A stretch of DNA of 64,000 bases from Dietzia sp032248695 (GCF_032248695.1 NZ_JAVHXC010000001.1:662912-726911); one strand, 5' to 3'. Counted from the first letter of the stretch, positions 15,426-24,138 are shown. Numbers and translations: made by a program. Notes: generated by a model from the sequence alone, not told the origin.

Positions 15426-16996
15426 CCACGCCCGAGCCGCCCGGGCCCCTGCCGCCCGCGCCGCGACCGGAATGGCAACGCCTCGACCGCCGCACGATCG
15501 GCGCGTCGAGCATCGTGGCCGCCGGCGCACTGGCCGCGGTGGCGGTACCCGTCGCGATCGGTCTGCTCCTCAACGGGGTCGGCCCGGGCCGGGTCGCGTT
15601 CTGGACGATCTTCGCCACGGTTCTCGGCGCGGCGGGCACCGCGATCTCGGAGGTGGTCCGACTCGCGGTGACCGACTACCGGGTCGACACCCACCGGATC
15701 GAGAAGCGCGTGCGCTTCCTGTCGAGCTCCACCACGACCCTCTCCGCCCAGCGTGTGCGCACCATCGAACTCACCGCCGATGTCGTCGAGCGCCGGTTGG
15801 GTATCGCCACGCTCAGGCTCGCCAGCGGTGAGACCGACGGCTCCCGTCTGACCCTGTCGGCGCTGGACCGCCGTGTGGCCGAGCGGCTCCGTCGCGATCT
15901 GTTGGCCGAGCGGGCCTCCGCGGACACCGAGGAGATCGCGCGGCTCGACCCGAGGTGGGTGCGCTACGCGCCGGTCGGGGTCGTCACGCCGGTGTCCGGG
16001 CTCGTCGCGTTCGGCCTGGTGTTTCAGGTGGCGGACTGGTTCGACGCGGTGCCCGCCATGCTGGAGTGGGTCTGGGGCCGGATCGGTTCGCTGCCGGTGC
16101 CCCTCGTCGTGGTGGGGGTGGTGGTGGCCGCGCTCGCGCTGGGCGCGGTGGCGGCGGTGGCCGTGTTCGTGGAGACCTGGTGGGGCATGCGGTTGGAGCG
16201 GCACCGCGACGGTTCGCTCGAGCTCCGCCGCGGGCTGGTGGTGGGGCGGCACACGTCCTTCGACGGCCGCCGGGTCCGCGGGGTGACGCTCTACGAGCCG
16301 CCGGGCCTGCGGTCGGTGGGCGCCGCGCGCCTGGACGTCATCGCCGTGGGGGTGGGCGCGGGCACCGACGAGGAGGGCGCGTCCACGCAGAGCCCGGCGT
16401 TGGTCCCGGGCTCACCGCGCGGGGTCCCCGTGCGGGTCGCCGAGGCGGTGCTGGGCGAGGCGGTCCCGGCCGTGTCCGGTCACGGCGGGCCATCGGCGCC
16501 GACCGGGCCGGGTCACGGTGGGGCGTCGGCGCCCGGTGTCACCGCGCTGCGGGCCCACCCACGGATGGCGCGACGACGACGAGCCGTCCGCGCCCTCCTC
16601 GCCACGGCCGCACTCACCGCGCTCGCGGCCGCACCCGTCCTCGTGTGGCGGTGGCTGTGGTGGGTTCCCGTCACGGTGGCCGCGACCAGTGGGGCGGTCG
16701 CCGCGTGGGCCGCCGTCGACAACTACCGGGGACTCGGCCACGCGGTCGGCCCGACGCTCGTGGTCCTGCGCAAGGGGTCGTTCCTGCGGCGTACCGACGT
16801 CCTCATCCGCGACGGGATCCTGGGCTGGAACGTGCGGCGCACCCCGTTCCAGCGCCGCGCCGGGCTCGTGACGCTGGTCGCCACGTCGGCCGGGGGTGGC
16901 GGCGCCTTCCGGCTGCCCGACGTCGACGAGCGGGCCGCGCGCGACTTGTGGTCGACCGCCGGGGACGTCTGGGACCACCTCACGCCCGGGGCCTGA
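15422..16996 (+). CDS. PH domain-containing membrane protein (YdbT-like)
   Basis: A 524-residue partner of the preceding gene with repeated bPH_2 domains separated by pairs of membrane helices. The first domain is seen in DYRVDTHRIEKRVRFLSSSTTTLSAQRVRTIEL and the last in RTDVLIRDGILGWNVRRTPFQRRAGLVTL. The GTG at 15422 overlaps the YdbS-like stop; a longer open frame upstream is the shadow of that gene. An Ala/Pro/Gly-rich linker around residues 340-375 is a low-complexity insertion. Confidence 0.88.
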   Translation: MTTPEPPGPLPPAPRPEWQRLDRRTIGASSIVAAGALAAVAVPVAIGLLLNGVGPGRVAFWTIFATVLGAAGTAISEVVRLAVTDYRVDTHRIEKRVRFLSSSTTTLSAQRVRTIELTADVVERRLGIATLRLASGETDGSRLTLSALDRRVAERLRRDLLAERASADTEEIARLDPRWVRYAPVGVVTPVSGLVAFGLVFQVADWFDAVPAMLEWVWGRIGSLPVPLVVVGVVVAALALGAVAAVAVFVETWWGMRLERHRDGSLELRRGLVVGRHTSFDGRRVRGVTLYEPPGLRSVGAARLDVIAVGVGAGTDEEGASTQSPALVPGSPRGVPVRVAEAVLGEAVPAVSGHGGPSAPTGPGHGGASAPGVTALRAHPRMARRRRAVRALLATAALTALAAAPVLVWRWLWWVPVTVAATSGAVAAWAAVDNYRGLGHAVGPTLVVLRKGSFLRRTDVLIRDGILGWNVRRTPFQRRAGLVTLVATSAGGGGAFRLPDVDERAARDLWSTAGDVWDHLTPGA

Positions 16997-17038
16997 CCGT
17001 CGCCCCGGTGTCGGCGCCCGGTGACACCCACCGCGGAC

Positions 17039-17746
17039 TCAGTCGGCGTCGACGGGCCGGACGTCGGTCCTCGGATCCAGTTTCCGCACCAGGCTCGGCG
17101 CGAGTTCCGAGAGCTCGAACTCGGACAGCAGGCGCCCGACCTCGTCGTCGTCGACCCCGGACAGCACCCTCGCGATGGTGACCCCGTGCGAGGGCACGCT
17201 GACCACCCGGATCTCGTCGCCCGCCCCGACCGGCCCCGGCGTCAGGACCCGCGCGTACGCGCCCGGCCGCCCGCCCTCGGTGAACCGCCGCACCCAGCGC
17301 GGCTTCCCGACCCGGTGCGCGAAGGTCTGGCACGGCACGCGCGGCGTGGTGATCTCCATGCGCAGGCCCGCCGCGCCACCGGCCGCGCCGTCGCCGGGCA
17401 CCTCCAGCACCGTCCCGATCTGCAGCCGCGAGGTGTCGACACCCGTGACGCGGAGGTTCTCACCGAAGAAGCCCGGCGGGATCGGGCCGCCGAACTCGGA
17501 CTCCCACTGCGCGACATCGCAATCGGAGAGCAGGTACACGGCCTTCCAGATGCCGCCGTGGTGCTTGCGGTCGGCCTGGACGTCGCCGTGCAGCCCGTAC
17601 TCCCGCACCTGGACCGGGCCGTCGACGGGGCGCTTGTCGATCGCGCTCACCCCCACCCGACCCGGCACGTCGATCAGTTGGTCGACCACGCAGACGGCGC
17701 GGACCGTGAACGAGGCGGGCACCGAGGATGCCGACGGCGTGCTCAC
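17039..17746 (-). CDS. MOSC domain protein
   Basis: A 235-residue protein with DKRPVDGPVQVREYGLHGDVQADRKHHGG near residue 32 and ENLRVTGVDTSRLQIGTVLEV, the core of the MOSC family (molybdenum cofactor sulfurase C-terminal domain; YiiM-like). The usual catalytic cysteine is in RVPCQTF. Family members act on molybdenum-cofactor enzymes or detoxify N-hydroxylated bases. The GTG start overlaps the prenyltransferase stop as GTGA. The much longer open frame upstream is a shadow of that gene. Confidence 0.88.
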   Translation of the reverse strand: MSTPSASSVPASFTVRAVCVVDQLIDVPGRVGVSAIDKRPVDGPVQVREYGLHGDVQADRKHHGGIWKAVYLLSDCDVAQWESEFGGPIPPGFFGENLRVTGVDTSRLQIGTVLEVPGDGAAGGAAGLRMEITTPRVPCQTFAHRVGKPRWVRRFTEGGRPGAYARVLTPGPVGAGDEIRVVSVPSHGVTIARVLSGVDDDEVGRLLSEFELSELAPSLVRKLDPRTDVRPVDAD

Positions 17747-18507
17747 TGCCCGAACCTCCGGTTGCGGGCCGAGTACTCGCGCAGCGCACGCAGGAAGTCC
17801 ACGCGCCGGAACGCGGGCCAGTAGGCCTCCGTGAACCAGATCTCCGAGTAGGCGCTCTGCCACAGCAGGAAGCCGGAGAGCCGCTGCTCGCCGGAGGTCC
17901 GGATGACGAGATCGGGGTCGGGCTGGCCCGAGGTGTAGAGGTGCTCGCCGATCCCCTCGACGGTGATCCCCTCGACGAGGTCCGCGCCCGACCTGCCCTC
18001 GTCGATCAGCTGGGCCACCAGCTCGCGGGCGGCGTCGGCGATCTCCTGTCGCCCGCCGTAGCCCACCGCGACGTTGACCTTGACCCCCGGGCGGCCGGTG
18101 CTCGCCTGGGCCGCGTGCCGCAGGCGCCGGGCCAGCCACTCGGGCAGCAGCTCCAGGCGCCCGACGATCCGGACCTCCCAGTTCCGCTCGGGCCGGGTGA
18201 TCTCGTCCACCACGTCGGCGATGATCTCCAGCAGCTCGCCCAGTTCGTCGGCGTCGCGGCCGAGGTTCTCGGTGGACAGCAGGTAGATGGTGGCCACGTC
18301 GATCCCGAGCTCGTCGCACCACCCCAGCATCTCGGCGATCTTCACCGCGCCGGCCCGGTGCCCGTGGGCGACGTCCGTGAAGCCGGCCTCCTTGGCCCAG
18401 CGGCGATTGCCGTCGCACATCACCGCCACGTGACGCGGCAGCCTCTTCCCGTCGAGCGACGACCGCAGTCGGGACTCGTAGAACCGGTACAAGGGGGAGG
18501 TGGCCAC
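17743..18507 (-). CDS. uppS: cis-prenyltransferase (Rv1086-like short-chain isoprenyl diphosphate synthase)
   Basis: A 254-residue (Z)-prenyl diphosphate synthase with HVAVMCDGNRRWAKEAGF at residues 26-43 (catalytic Asp plus Asn-Arg-Arg), YLLSTENLGR and the SGEQRLSGFLLWQSAYSEIWF block that closes the active site. The DGNRRWA form, instead of DGNGRWA, is characteristic of Rv1086, which makes the C15 Z,E-farnesyl primer for decaprenyl phosphate. Together with glyA, coaA and mca in the same order as in M. tuberculosis, this favours the short-chain enzyme, but product length was not tested. Confidence 0.9.
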   Translation of the reverse strand: MATSPLYRFYESRLRSSLDGKRLPRHVAVMCDGNRRWAKEAGFTDVAHGHRAGAVKIAEMLGWCDELGIDVATIYLLSTENLGRDADELGELLEIIADVVDEITRPERNWEVRIVGRLELLPEWLARRLRHAAQASTGRPGVKVNVAVGYGGRQEIADAARELVAQLIDEGRSGADLVEGITVEGIGEHLYTSGQPDPDLVIRTSGEQRLSGFLLWQSAYSEIWFTEAYWPAFRRVDFLRALREYSARNRRFGQ

Positions 18508-18582
18508 GCCGGAAAGAGTACCGCGCGGCCACCCCCGCCCCGTGGAGCCCCTGACGCGCCGCGCGGTCAGCCGCGCCGGCCC

Positions 18583-18655
18583 GCGGGGGTCAGTCCCGGC
18601 GGCCGGCGGGGGTCAGTCCCAGCGGCCGGCGGGGGTCAGTCCCGGCGGCCGGCGC
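18583..18655. repeat. three tandem 23-bp units at the aroG 3' end
   Basis: Three nearly identical copies with period 23 bp, each containing GGGGGTCAGTCCC. The third copy covers the aroG stop codon, so the array is a duplication of the last codons and the stop of aroG into the downstream spacer. Confidence 0.85.
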
Positions 18656-19709
18656 GCACCGCCGCGGCGAGGGCACGCAGCCCGTCCGCGGTGGTCTCCC
18701 ACCCCATGCACGCGTCGGTGACGGACTGCCCGTAGACGAGCTCGTCGGCGTCGACGGACTGGGCGCCGGGCTCGATGAAGCTCTCGATCATCAGTCCGGA
18801 GATGCCCTGCTCTCCCCCGCCGATCCGCTCGGACAGCTCGGCCACGACCTCGGCCTGCCGCTCGTGGGACTTGCCCGAGTTGGCGTGGCTCGCGTCCACC
18901 ATCACCAGGCCCGGGAGTCCGACCTTGCCCACGGCCGCGACCGCCGCCGCGACGGACTCCGCGTCGTGGTTCGGCCCGCGGGTGCCGCCGCGCAGGATCA
19001 CGTGGCAATCGGTGTTGCCCGCCGTCTCGACCACGGCCGCGCGCCCCTCGGCGTCGGTGCCGAAGAACACGTGACGCGCCGCCGAGGAGCGGCACCCGTC
19101 GACCGCCACCTGCACCTCGCCGTCAGTACCGTTCTTGAAGCCGACCGGCATGGACAGGCCCGACACGAGCTGACGGTGCACCTGGCTCTCCGTGGTGCGG
19201 GCGCCGATCGCACCCCAGGAGACGGCGTCGGCGATGTACTGCGGGCTGGTCGGCTCGAGGAACTCCGTCCCCACCGGCAGCCCCAGGTCCAGCACGTCGA
19301 GCAGGAGCTTGCGGGCGGTGCGCAGACCGCGCGGGATGTCGTAGCTCCCGTCGAGCGCGGGGTCGTTGATGAGACCCTTCCACCCGACCGTGGTGCGGGG
19401 CTTCTCGAAGTACACCCGCATCACGACGAGCAGGTCCTCGGCCGTCTCCTCGGCGAGCGCGGCCAGACGCCCGGCGTAGTCCAGCGCGGCGTCGGTGTCG
19501 TGGACCGAGCAGGGGCCCACCACCACGAGCAGGCGGTCGTCGCGGCCGGCCAGGACGTCGGCGACCTCTGAGCGGCTGCGCTCGACCAGCGCCTCGCGGG
19601 CCTCCCCCAGCGGGAGCTCGCCGAGGATCTCGGTCGGCGTCGGCAGCGGCGAGTAGGACAGGACGCGCCTGTCGGCGGTCTGGGTGGGGTTCTCGGCGGT
19701 GATGGTCAC
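18636..19709 (-). CDS. aroG: type I 3-deoxy-7-phosphoheptulonate (DAHP) synthase
   Basis: Condenses phosphoenolpyruvate and erythrose 4-phosphate, the first step of the shikimate pathway. The 357-residue protein has LVVVGPCSVHD near residue 61, RVYFEKPRTTVGWKGL, GARTTESQVHRQLVSGLSMPVGFKNGTDG and VMVDASHANSGKSHERQ, all diagnostic of the type I AroF/G/H group. Start is a GTG with AGGAG about ten bases before it. A 230-base leader holds a peptide rich in Tyr, Trp and Phe and a terminator, giving strong evidence for attenuation by aromatic amino acid supply. Confidence 0.97.
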   Translation of the reverse strand: MTITAENPTQTADRRVLSYSPLPTPTEILGELPLGEAREALVERSRSEVADVLAGRDDRLLVVVGPCSVHDTDAALDYAGRLAALAEETAEDLLVVMRVYFEKPRTTVGWKGLINDPALDGSYDIPRGLRTARKLLLDVLDLGLPVGTEFLEPTSPQYIADAVSWGAIGARTTESQVHRQLVSGLSMPVGFKNGTDGEVQVAVDGCRSSAARHVFFGTDAEGRAAVVETAGNTDCHVILRGGTRGPNHDAESVAAAVAAVGKVGLPGLVMVDASHANSGKSHERQAEVVAELSERIGGGEQGISGLMIESFIEPGAQSVDADELVYGQSVTDACMGWETTADGLRALAAAVRAGRRD

Positions 19710-19798
19710 GGCGGTCGCTCCTGGTGTCGCGGTGGTGGCGGGCCCGGGTGCCGTGATCCTTCGAGGTGCCCATGTCGCACCCGGATCCGCCGCTACTG

Positions 19799-19836
19799 AA
19801 AAGGCGGGAGGCGGCGACCATGGTGGTCACCGCCTC
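19799..19836 (-). terminator. attenuator terminator in the aroG leader
   Basis: On the minus strand, arms 19825-19836 and 19808-19819 form a 12-bp stem with one mismatch and a 5-base loop, followed by CCGCC and a TTTT run (19799-19802). It lies between the leader peptide and aroG and would stop transcription before the gene. Confidence 0.8.
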
Positions 19837-19837
19837 T

Positions 19838-19905
19838 GGGCTCCGGGTGTCGACGATCCGTCTAGCGGACGCGTGCGCTCGCGGCGCGGGCTCCACCCGG
19901 AGCCC
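19838..19905 (-). promoter_or_regulatory. alternative pairing segments of the aroG attenuator
   Basis: The 12 bases at 19894-19905 are exactly complementary to 19838-19849, which lie just before the terminator stem. The same 19899-19905 arm can instead pair with 19888-19894 as a local hairpin at the end of the leader peptide. Ribosome position can therefore select between structures; which of them favours read-through needs a folding calculation. Confidence 0.7.
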
Positions 19906-19939
19906 ACATAAAGCGCCAATATGCGCGAGCGATCGACAT
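19862..19939 (-). CDS. aroG leader peptide (25 residues)
   Basis: Starts at ATG 19939 and ends at TAG 19862-19864. Residues 6-12 read AYWRFMW: one Tyr, two Trp and one Phe in seven residues, the products of the pathway that aroG opens. The rest is Ala/Arg rich. No ribosome site is visible and the predicted TSS coincides with the ATG, so translation is probably leaderless. Ribosome stalling in this run would control the following terminator. Confidence 0.8.
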   Translation of the reverse strand: MSIARAYWRFMWAPGGARAASARVR

Positions 19940-19946
19940 GGCAGAC

Positions 19947-19955
19947 ACAGTAGCA
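19947..19955 (-). promoter_or_regulatory. extended -10 promoter of aroG
   Basis: Minus-strand TGCTACTGT: a TGN extension and TACTGT hexamer, 7 bases before the leader peptide ATG. No good -35, as expected for extended -10 promoters. Confidence 0.5.
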
Positions 19956-20316
19956 GACGGCCGGCCCGCCCCCGGAATCGGCCGCCCCGGTCCGGCGTGC
20001 GCTCGCGCCTGCGCGGCACGCCTCCGCCAGCCGTCACTTCGGCCCGCATTCGCCCAGGACGCCTCCCGGCGGAACGTACACAAGCGACGGCTGACGCGGG
20101 AAACCTCCTCGGGAGGCGGCGGGCCCGGGTCAAGCCGCGTCGTCGGGCGTGCGCGGGGGAATCCCGCGGACTGCCGAGCCTCCGCGGGGGAACTTCTCGC
20201 CCACCGCCGGGTGAGGGGAATACCGGCCGGCCCCCTTTTGTTTGACGTATCAGCAAAGTAGGATGGGCCATGTCAACAAACGAGATGGGCCAGGCCACCA
20301 CGAGAGAGGCATCACC
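19956..20316. other. spacer between aroG leader and the flavin monooxygenase
   Basis: Divergent regulatory spacer. Near its right end TTTGAC (20241-20249 region) and GTCAACAAAC (about 20271-20280) form an interrupted inverted repeat around a TAGGAT hexamer, a possible operator and -10 for the rightward gene. No coding potential with a ribosome site was found in the rest. Confidence 0.4.
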
Positions 20317-21567
20317 ATGCAGTTCGGAATCTTCAGCATCGCCGACATCACCCCGGACCCCACCACCGGGCGCATACCCACCGAGCACGAGCGGCTCGAG
20401 GCGATAGTCGAGTACGCCACCCTGGCCGAGCAGGTGGGCCTGGACGTCTTCGCGCTGGGCGAGCACCACAACCCGCCGTTCGTGACGTCCTCCCCCACCA
20501 CGACGCTGGGCTACGTGGCGGGCCGCACGAACGAGATCATCCTCTCCACGGCCACCACGCTCATCACGACCAACGACCCGGTGAAGATCGCCGAGGACTA
20601 CGCCATGCTGCAGCACCTGTCCGGCGGCCGCGTGGACCTGACCATGGGCCGGGGCAACACCGGCCCGGTCTACCCGTGGTTCGGCCAGGACATCCGCCAG
20701 GGCCTGCCGCTGGCGATCGAGAACTACGAACTCCTGCACCGCCTGTGGCACGAGGACGTCGTGGACTGGGAGGGCAAGTTCCGCACGCCCCTCCAGCAGT
20801 TCACCTCCACCCCGCGGCCGCTCGACGGCGTGGCCCCGTTCGTCTGGCACGGCTCGATCCGCTCGCCGCAGATCGCCGAGCAGGCCGCCTTCTACGGCGA
20901 CGGGTTCTTCCACAACAACATCTTCTGGCCCATCCACCACACCAAGCAGATGGTCGAGCTGTACCGCCGCCGCTACGAGCACTACGGCCACGGCTCCGCG
21001 GACCAGGCGATCGTCGGACTCGGCGGGCAGTTCTTCGCCCGCAAGAACAGCCAGGACGCGGTGAACGAGTTCCGCCCCTACTTCGACAACGCGCCCGTCT
21101 ACGGCCACGGCCCCTCGCTCGAGGACTTCACCGCCCAGACCCCGCTCACGGTGGGATCGCCGCAGCAGGTCATCGACCGCTACATGACGATGCGGGAGCA
21201 CGTGGGCGACTACCAGCGCCAGCTGTTCCTCATCGACCACGCAGGCCTGCCGCGCACGACGGTCCTCGAGCAGATCGAGATCCTCGGCACCGAGATCGTC
21301 CCGGTCCTGCGCCGCGAGCTCGACGCGCTGCGCCCGGCCCACGTGCCGGACGGGCCGACCCACGCCGCGCGGGTCGCCGCCCGTGACGCCGAGCTGGCCG
21401 CAGCCGGCGAGCCCGCCTACTCCGACGCCTACCGCTTCGGCACCGGCGACAACTGGACGGGCCTCACCGCCGAGGGCGGGCAGCGGGCACAGCAGGAGTC
21501 GCTCGCCCGCAGCCGTCGCACCCAGGCCCGCCTCGCCGAGGCGCCGGCCGGAAAGGAGTCCAAGTGA
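20317..21567 (+). CDS. CE1758-family FMN-dependent luciferase-like monooxygenase
   Basis: A 416-residue bacterial luciferase-like (LLM) oxidoreductase. MQFGIFSIADI begins strand 1; GLDVFALGEHHNPPFVTSSP near residue 45 carries the conserved E-H-H; GGRVDLTMGRGNTGPVYPWFG is the flavin phosphate region. I chose ATG 20317 with GAGAGG before it; the open frame extends 25 codons upstream into the promoter. GTGA overlap with the next gene, an FMN reductase, makes a two-component monooxygenase. The CE1758/CE1759 pair is typical of Corynebacteriales; the substrate is not known. Confidence 0.92.
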   Translation: MQFGIFSIADITPDPTTGRIPTEHERLEAIVEYATLAEQVGLDVFALGEHHNPPFVTSSPTTTLGYVAGRTNEIILSTATTLITTNDPVKIAEDYAMLQHLSGGRVDLTMGRGNTGPVYPWFGQDIRQGLPLAIENYELLHRLWHEDVVDWEGKFRTPLQQFTSTPRPLDGVAPFVWHGSIRSPQIAEQAAFYGDGFFHNNIFWPIHHTKQMVELYRRRYEHYGHGSADQAIVGLGGQFFARKNSQDAVNEFRPYFDNAPVYGHGPSLEDFTAQTPLTVGSPQQVIDRYMTMREHVGDYQRQLFLIDHAGLPRTTVLEQIEILGTEIVPVLRRELDALRPAHVPDGPTHAARVAARDAELAAAGEPAYSDAYRFGTGDNWTGLTAEGGQRAQQESLARSRRTQARLAEAPAGKESK

Positions 21568-22274
21568 CCTCCGAGCACCTGACCGACCACACCATCCCCG
21601 GCGAGCGGCCGCTCAACCTCGTCGTCGTCGCCGCCGGCACCTCCGTGCCCTCCAGCACGCGGATGCTCGCCGACCGACTCACCTCCGCCACCCGCGACGC
21701 CCTCGCCCGCCACGGGCAGCGCGTCGAGGTGACGGTCCTCGAGGCGCGCGAGCTGGCCCACGAGGTCGTGGACGCCACCTTCACCCGGTTCCCCGGTGAG
21801 AAGCTGAGCGCGGCGATCGACGCGATCGGCCGCGCGGACGGGCTGATCGCGGTGACGCCGATCTACAACCAGTCGTTCTCCGGCCTGTTCAAGTCACTGT
21901 TCGACGTGATCGAGCCCGGGACGCTCGCCGGGGTGCCGGTGGCGCTGGGCGCGACGGGCGGGACGGCGCGGCACTCGCTGGCGATCGACTACGCGCTGCG
22001 GCCGATGTTCGCCTATCTCAAGGCCGACGTCGTGCCGACGACCGTGTTCGCCGCCGCCGAGGACTTCGGGGCCGTGTCCACCGCCGCGGACGAGAACTCC
22101 CTGCGGTCCCGGGCGACCCGGGTGGGAACCGAGCTGGGCGACTACATGCTGCGGTTCGCGGGGGTCACCGCCGGCGCGGTGGCGCCGACGCGCGCCGACG
22201 ACAAGCGGGGACGACGGGACGACGACGACGAGTTCAGCGACTTCGTCCCGATGGGCGATCTCCTGGGCCGCTGA
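21564..22274 (+). CDS. CE1759-family NAD(P)H-dependent FMN reductase
   Basis: A 236-residue flavodoxin-fold reductase (NADPH-dependent FMN reductase family). Seen: LNLVVVAAGTSVPSSTRMLAD phosphate loop, VTPIYNQSFSGLFKSLFDVI flavin-binding loop and ALGATGGTARHSLAIDYALRP. The GTG overlaps the monooxygenase stop and follows AAAGGAG. It supplies reduced FMN to that enzyme. The C-terminal 25 residues are charged (DDKRGRRDDDDEFSDF). Confidence 0.92.
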   Translation: MTSEHLTDHTIPGERPLNLVVVAAGTSVPSSTRMLADRLTSATRDALARHGQRVEVTVLEARELAHEVVDATFTRFPGEKLSAAIDAIGRADGLIAVTPIYNQSFSGLFKSLFDVIEPGTLAGVPVALGATGGTARHSLAIDYALRPMFAYLKADVVPTTVFAAAEDFGAVSTAADENSLRSRATRVGTELGDYMLRFAGVTAGAVAPTRADDKRGRRDDDDEFSDFVPMGDLLGR

Positions 22275-22285
22275 ACCGGCGTCCG

Positions 22286-22306
22286 GCCCGCCTGATGCCT
22301 GCGGGC
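22286..22306. terminator. weak hairpin between convergent genes
   Basis: GCCCGC (22286-22291) and GCGGGC (22301-22306) flank a 9-base loop between the FMN reductase and the Rv1083-like gene. Short stem, no T-run. Confidence 0.35.
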
Positions 22307-22307
22307 G

Positions 22308-22634
22308 TCAGCGCGGGTCGCCCACCTCGTCACCATCGGGGGCACCGATCACGCCGGAGCGGTCGGTGCCCTCGTCGGCGAGCTGGTCGGGCGTCGGGTT
22401 CTCCGCGTCGAAGCTCTCCGGCAGGTTCTTGATGTGCTTGTTCATGTTGCGCACCAGCAGCACGGTGGCGATGAGCAGGATCAGCACCAGCGGGATGCCC
22501 AGCGGGGAGGCCTTGCCGAACTCGGGGCCGACGGGGTTGTCGTTGTACCCGGGGGTGCCCGGCGACTGGTTCTGCGCGAACACCATCGCCGACTCGTACG
22601 CCAGGATCTGGACGTCCGGCCCCAGGGTGATCAT
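22308..22634 (-). CDS. Rv1083-like small membrane protein
   Basis: A 108-residue protein with an N-terminal acidic/neutral segment, one strong membrane helix (LGIPLVLILLIATVLLVRNM, about residues 44-63) and a polar acidic C-terminus with KHIKNLPESF. It overlaps the mca stop as ATGA. A small membrane protein in this position downstream of mca is conserved in Mycobacterium (Rv1083). Function unknown; co-translation with mca suggests a link to mycothiol biology. Confidence 0.8.
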   Translation of the reverse strand: MITLGPDVQILAYESAMVFAQNQSPGTPGYNDNPVGPEFGKASPLGIPLVLILLIATVLLVRNMNKHIKNLPESFDAENPTPDQLADEGTDRSGVIGAPDGDEVGDPR

Positions 22635-23554
22635 CGCTGGTCCTCACTCGTGCTCGGTCCGACGGGGAGCTCGACCGACGGGTCGACCCCCGCGAAGAGG
22701 TCTGTCTCGTATTCTCCCTCAGCGAGCTGAGGGAATCCCACCCGGCTGGCCGCGAGTTCGAACTCCTCGGTCGGCCACACCCGCTGCTGCATCTCCACCG
22801 GAGCGGCGAAGAACCAGCCGTTGGGGTCGATCTGGGTGGCGTGCGCGAGCAGAGCCGAGTTGCGCTGTTCGAAGTAGTCCGCGCACTCCACGCGCGTGGT
22901 GACCCGCTCCATGACGTCCGGGCGGTCGCCCCAGCGGGACAGGAACTCGGAGAAGTGGCGGACGCCGTCGCGGGCGAACAGCTCCTCGTCGAGCAGTTCC
23001 AGACGGCGCCGGGGGAAGCCGTGCGTGTAGTAGACCTTCGCGATGGCCCACGGCTCACCCGCGTCCGGGTACCGGCTCGGGTCCGCGGCGGCCTCGTAGG
23101 CGGCCATCGACGCGGAGTGCACCTTGAGGTGATCCGGGTGGGGATACCCACCGTTCTCGTCGTAGGTGATCATCACGTGGGGCCGGAACTCGCGGATCCT
23201 GCGGACCAGGGCCTCGGTGACCTCGTCGTCGTCGGCCAGGGCGAAGCACCCCTCCGGCAGGGGCGGCTTGGGGTCGCCCTCCGGCAACCCCGAGTCCACA
23301 TAGCCCAGCCAGTGGTGGTCCACGCCCAGGATGTCGGCGGCGCGCGCCATCTCGCGCACCCGCACCGCGGGCAGGTCCGCGGTGATGTCCGGGCGGTCCA
23401 TCGCGGGGTTGAGGATGTCGCCCCGTTCTCCCCCGGTGCACGTCTCCACCAGCACGTGGACGCCCTCCGCGACATATCTGGCCATGGTCGCCGACCCCTT
23501 GGACGACTCGTCGTCGGGGTGGGCGTGGACCGCCATCAGCCGCAGACCGGCCAT
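22631..23554 (-). CDS. mca: mycothiol S-conjugate amidase
   Basis: Zinc amidase that cleaves mycothiol conjugates of electrophiles, releasing a mercapturic acid for export. The N-terminus MAGLRLMAVHAHPDDESSKG contains the zinc site HPDDE, MITYDENGGYPHPDHLKVH carries the distal histidine, and GGERGD is the substrate-binding segment. I prefer ATG 23554 because it aligns with the M. tuberculosis start; a GTG three codons upstream is possible. Diagnostic of mycothiol-producing actinobacteria. Confidence 0.96.
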   Translation of the reverse strand: MAGLRLMAVHAHPDDESSKGSATMARYVAEGVHVLVETCTGGERGDILNPAMDRPDITADLPAVRVREMARAADILGVDHHWLGYVDSGLPEGDPKPPLPEGCFALADDDEVTEALVRRIREFRPHVMITYDENGGYPHPDHLKVHSASMAAYEAAADPSRYPDAGEPWAIAKVYYTHGFPRRRLELLDEELFARDGVRHFSEFLSRWGDRPDVMERVTTRVECADYFEQRNSALLAHATQIDPNGWFFAAPVEMQQRVWPTEEFELAASRVGFPQLAEGEYETDLFAGVDPSVELPVGPSTSEDQR

Positions 23555-23691
23555 TCGACACACCTGCCGTTCTTCTCGCGTGAGTGGATGACCGCACCAT
23601 TCTATGGGCGGCGACCCGCGTCGCGCCCCCGGGCCGGACCCCGCGCGGACCCCCGACCGTCCCGCGCCACCCGTCCCGATACCCTGTCGGC

Positions 23692-24138
23692 ATGAGTGAG
23701 CCGAGGTCGGACGTCCCGTCGCAGCGCCCCGCGGACCGCTACGCCGACGTCGATCGGGGCTCCGGCATGGCCGGAAAGGTCGTCGCCGTCCTCCTCGTCC
23801 TCCTGGTGGGCGCGCTGATCGTCGCCGGCGTCGTCACCATGTACCGCCTCAACGCCACCCCCGACATCGCGGGCGAGGCGACCGGGGTGGAGGTCGTGGA
23901 CGACGGCCGGGTGGACCTCACGTTCACGGTCACGCGCGAGGAGCCGGGCACGCCCGCCTACTGCATCATCCGCGCGCAGGAGGAGTCGAAGGGCGAGCTC
24001 GGCCGGCGCGAGGTGTACGTCCCGCCGTCGGAGAACACCACCGTCGAGATCACCGCGTCGGTGTTCACCAGCGGCCGCGCGTTCATCGCGGACGTCTACG
24101 GCTGCGGCGACGACGTGCCCGACTACCTGCGCAGGTAG
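23692..24138 (+). CDS. DUF4307 membrane protein (Rv1081c-like)
   Basis: A 148-residue protein with a polar N-terminus, one membrane helix (VVAVLLVLLVGALIVAGVVTMY, residues 30-51) and an extracytoplasmic beta-rich domain with two cysteines (AYCIIRA and YGCGDD) that could be bridged. It matches the DUF4307 family found next to mca and greA across Corynebacteriales. Function unknown. Confidence 0.85.
   Translation: MSEPRSDVPSQRPADRYADVDRGSGMAGKVVAVLLVLLVGALIVAGVVTMYRLNATPDIAGEATGVEVVDDGRVDLTFTVTREEPGTPAYCIIRAQEESKGELGRREVYVPPSENTTVEITASVFTSGRAFIADVYGCGDDVPDYLRR

Noticed and set aside
18583..18655. Possible CRISPR-like repeats
   Set aside because: Period 23 with no unique spacers; simple tandem duplication of the aroG 3' end.
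23555..23563. GTG start for mca three codons upstream
   Set aside because: ATG 23554 aligns with the family N-terminus (start, then LRLMAVHAHPDDE).
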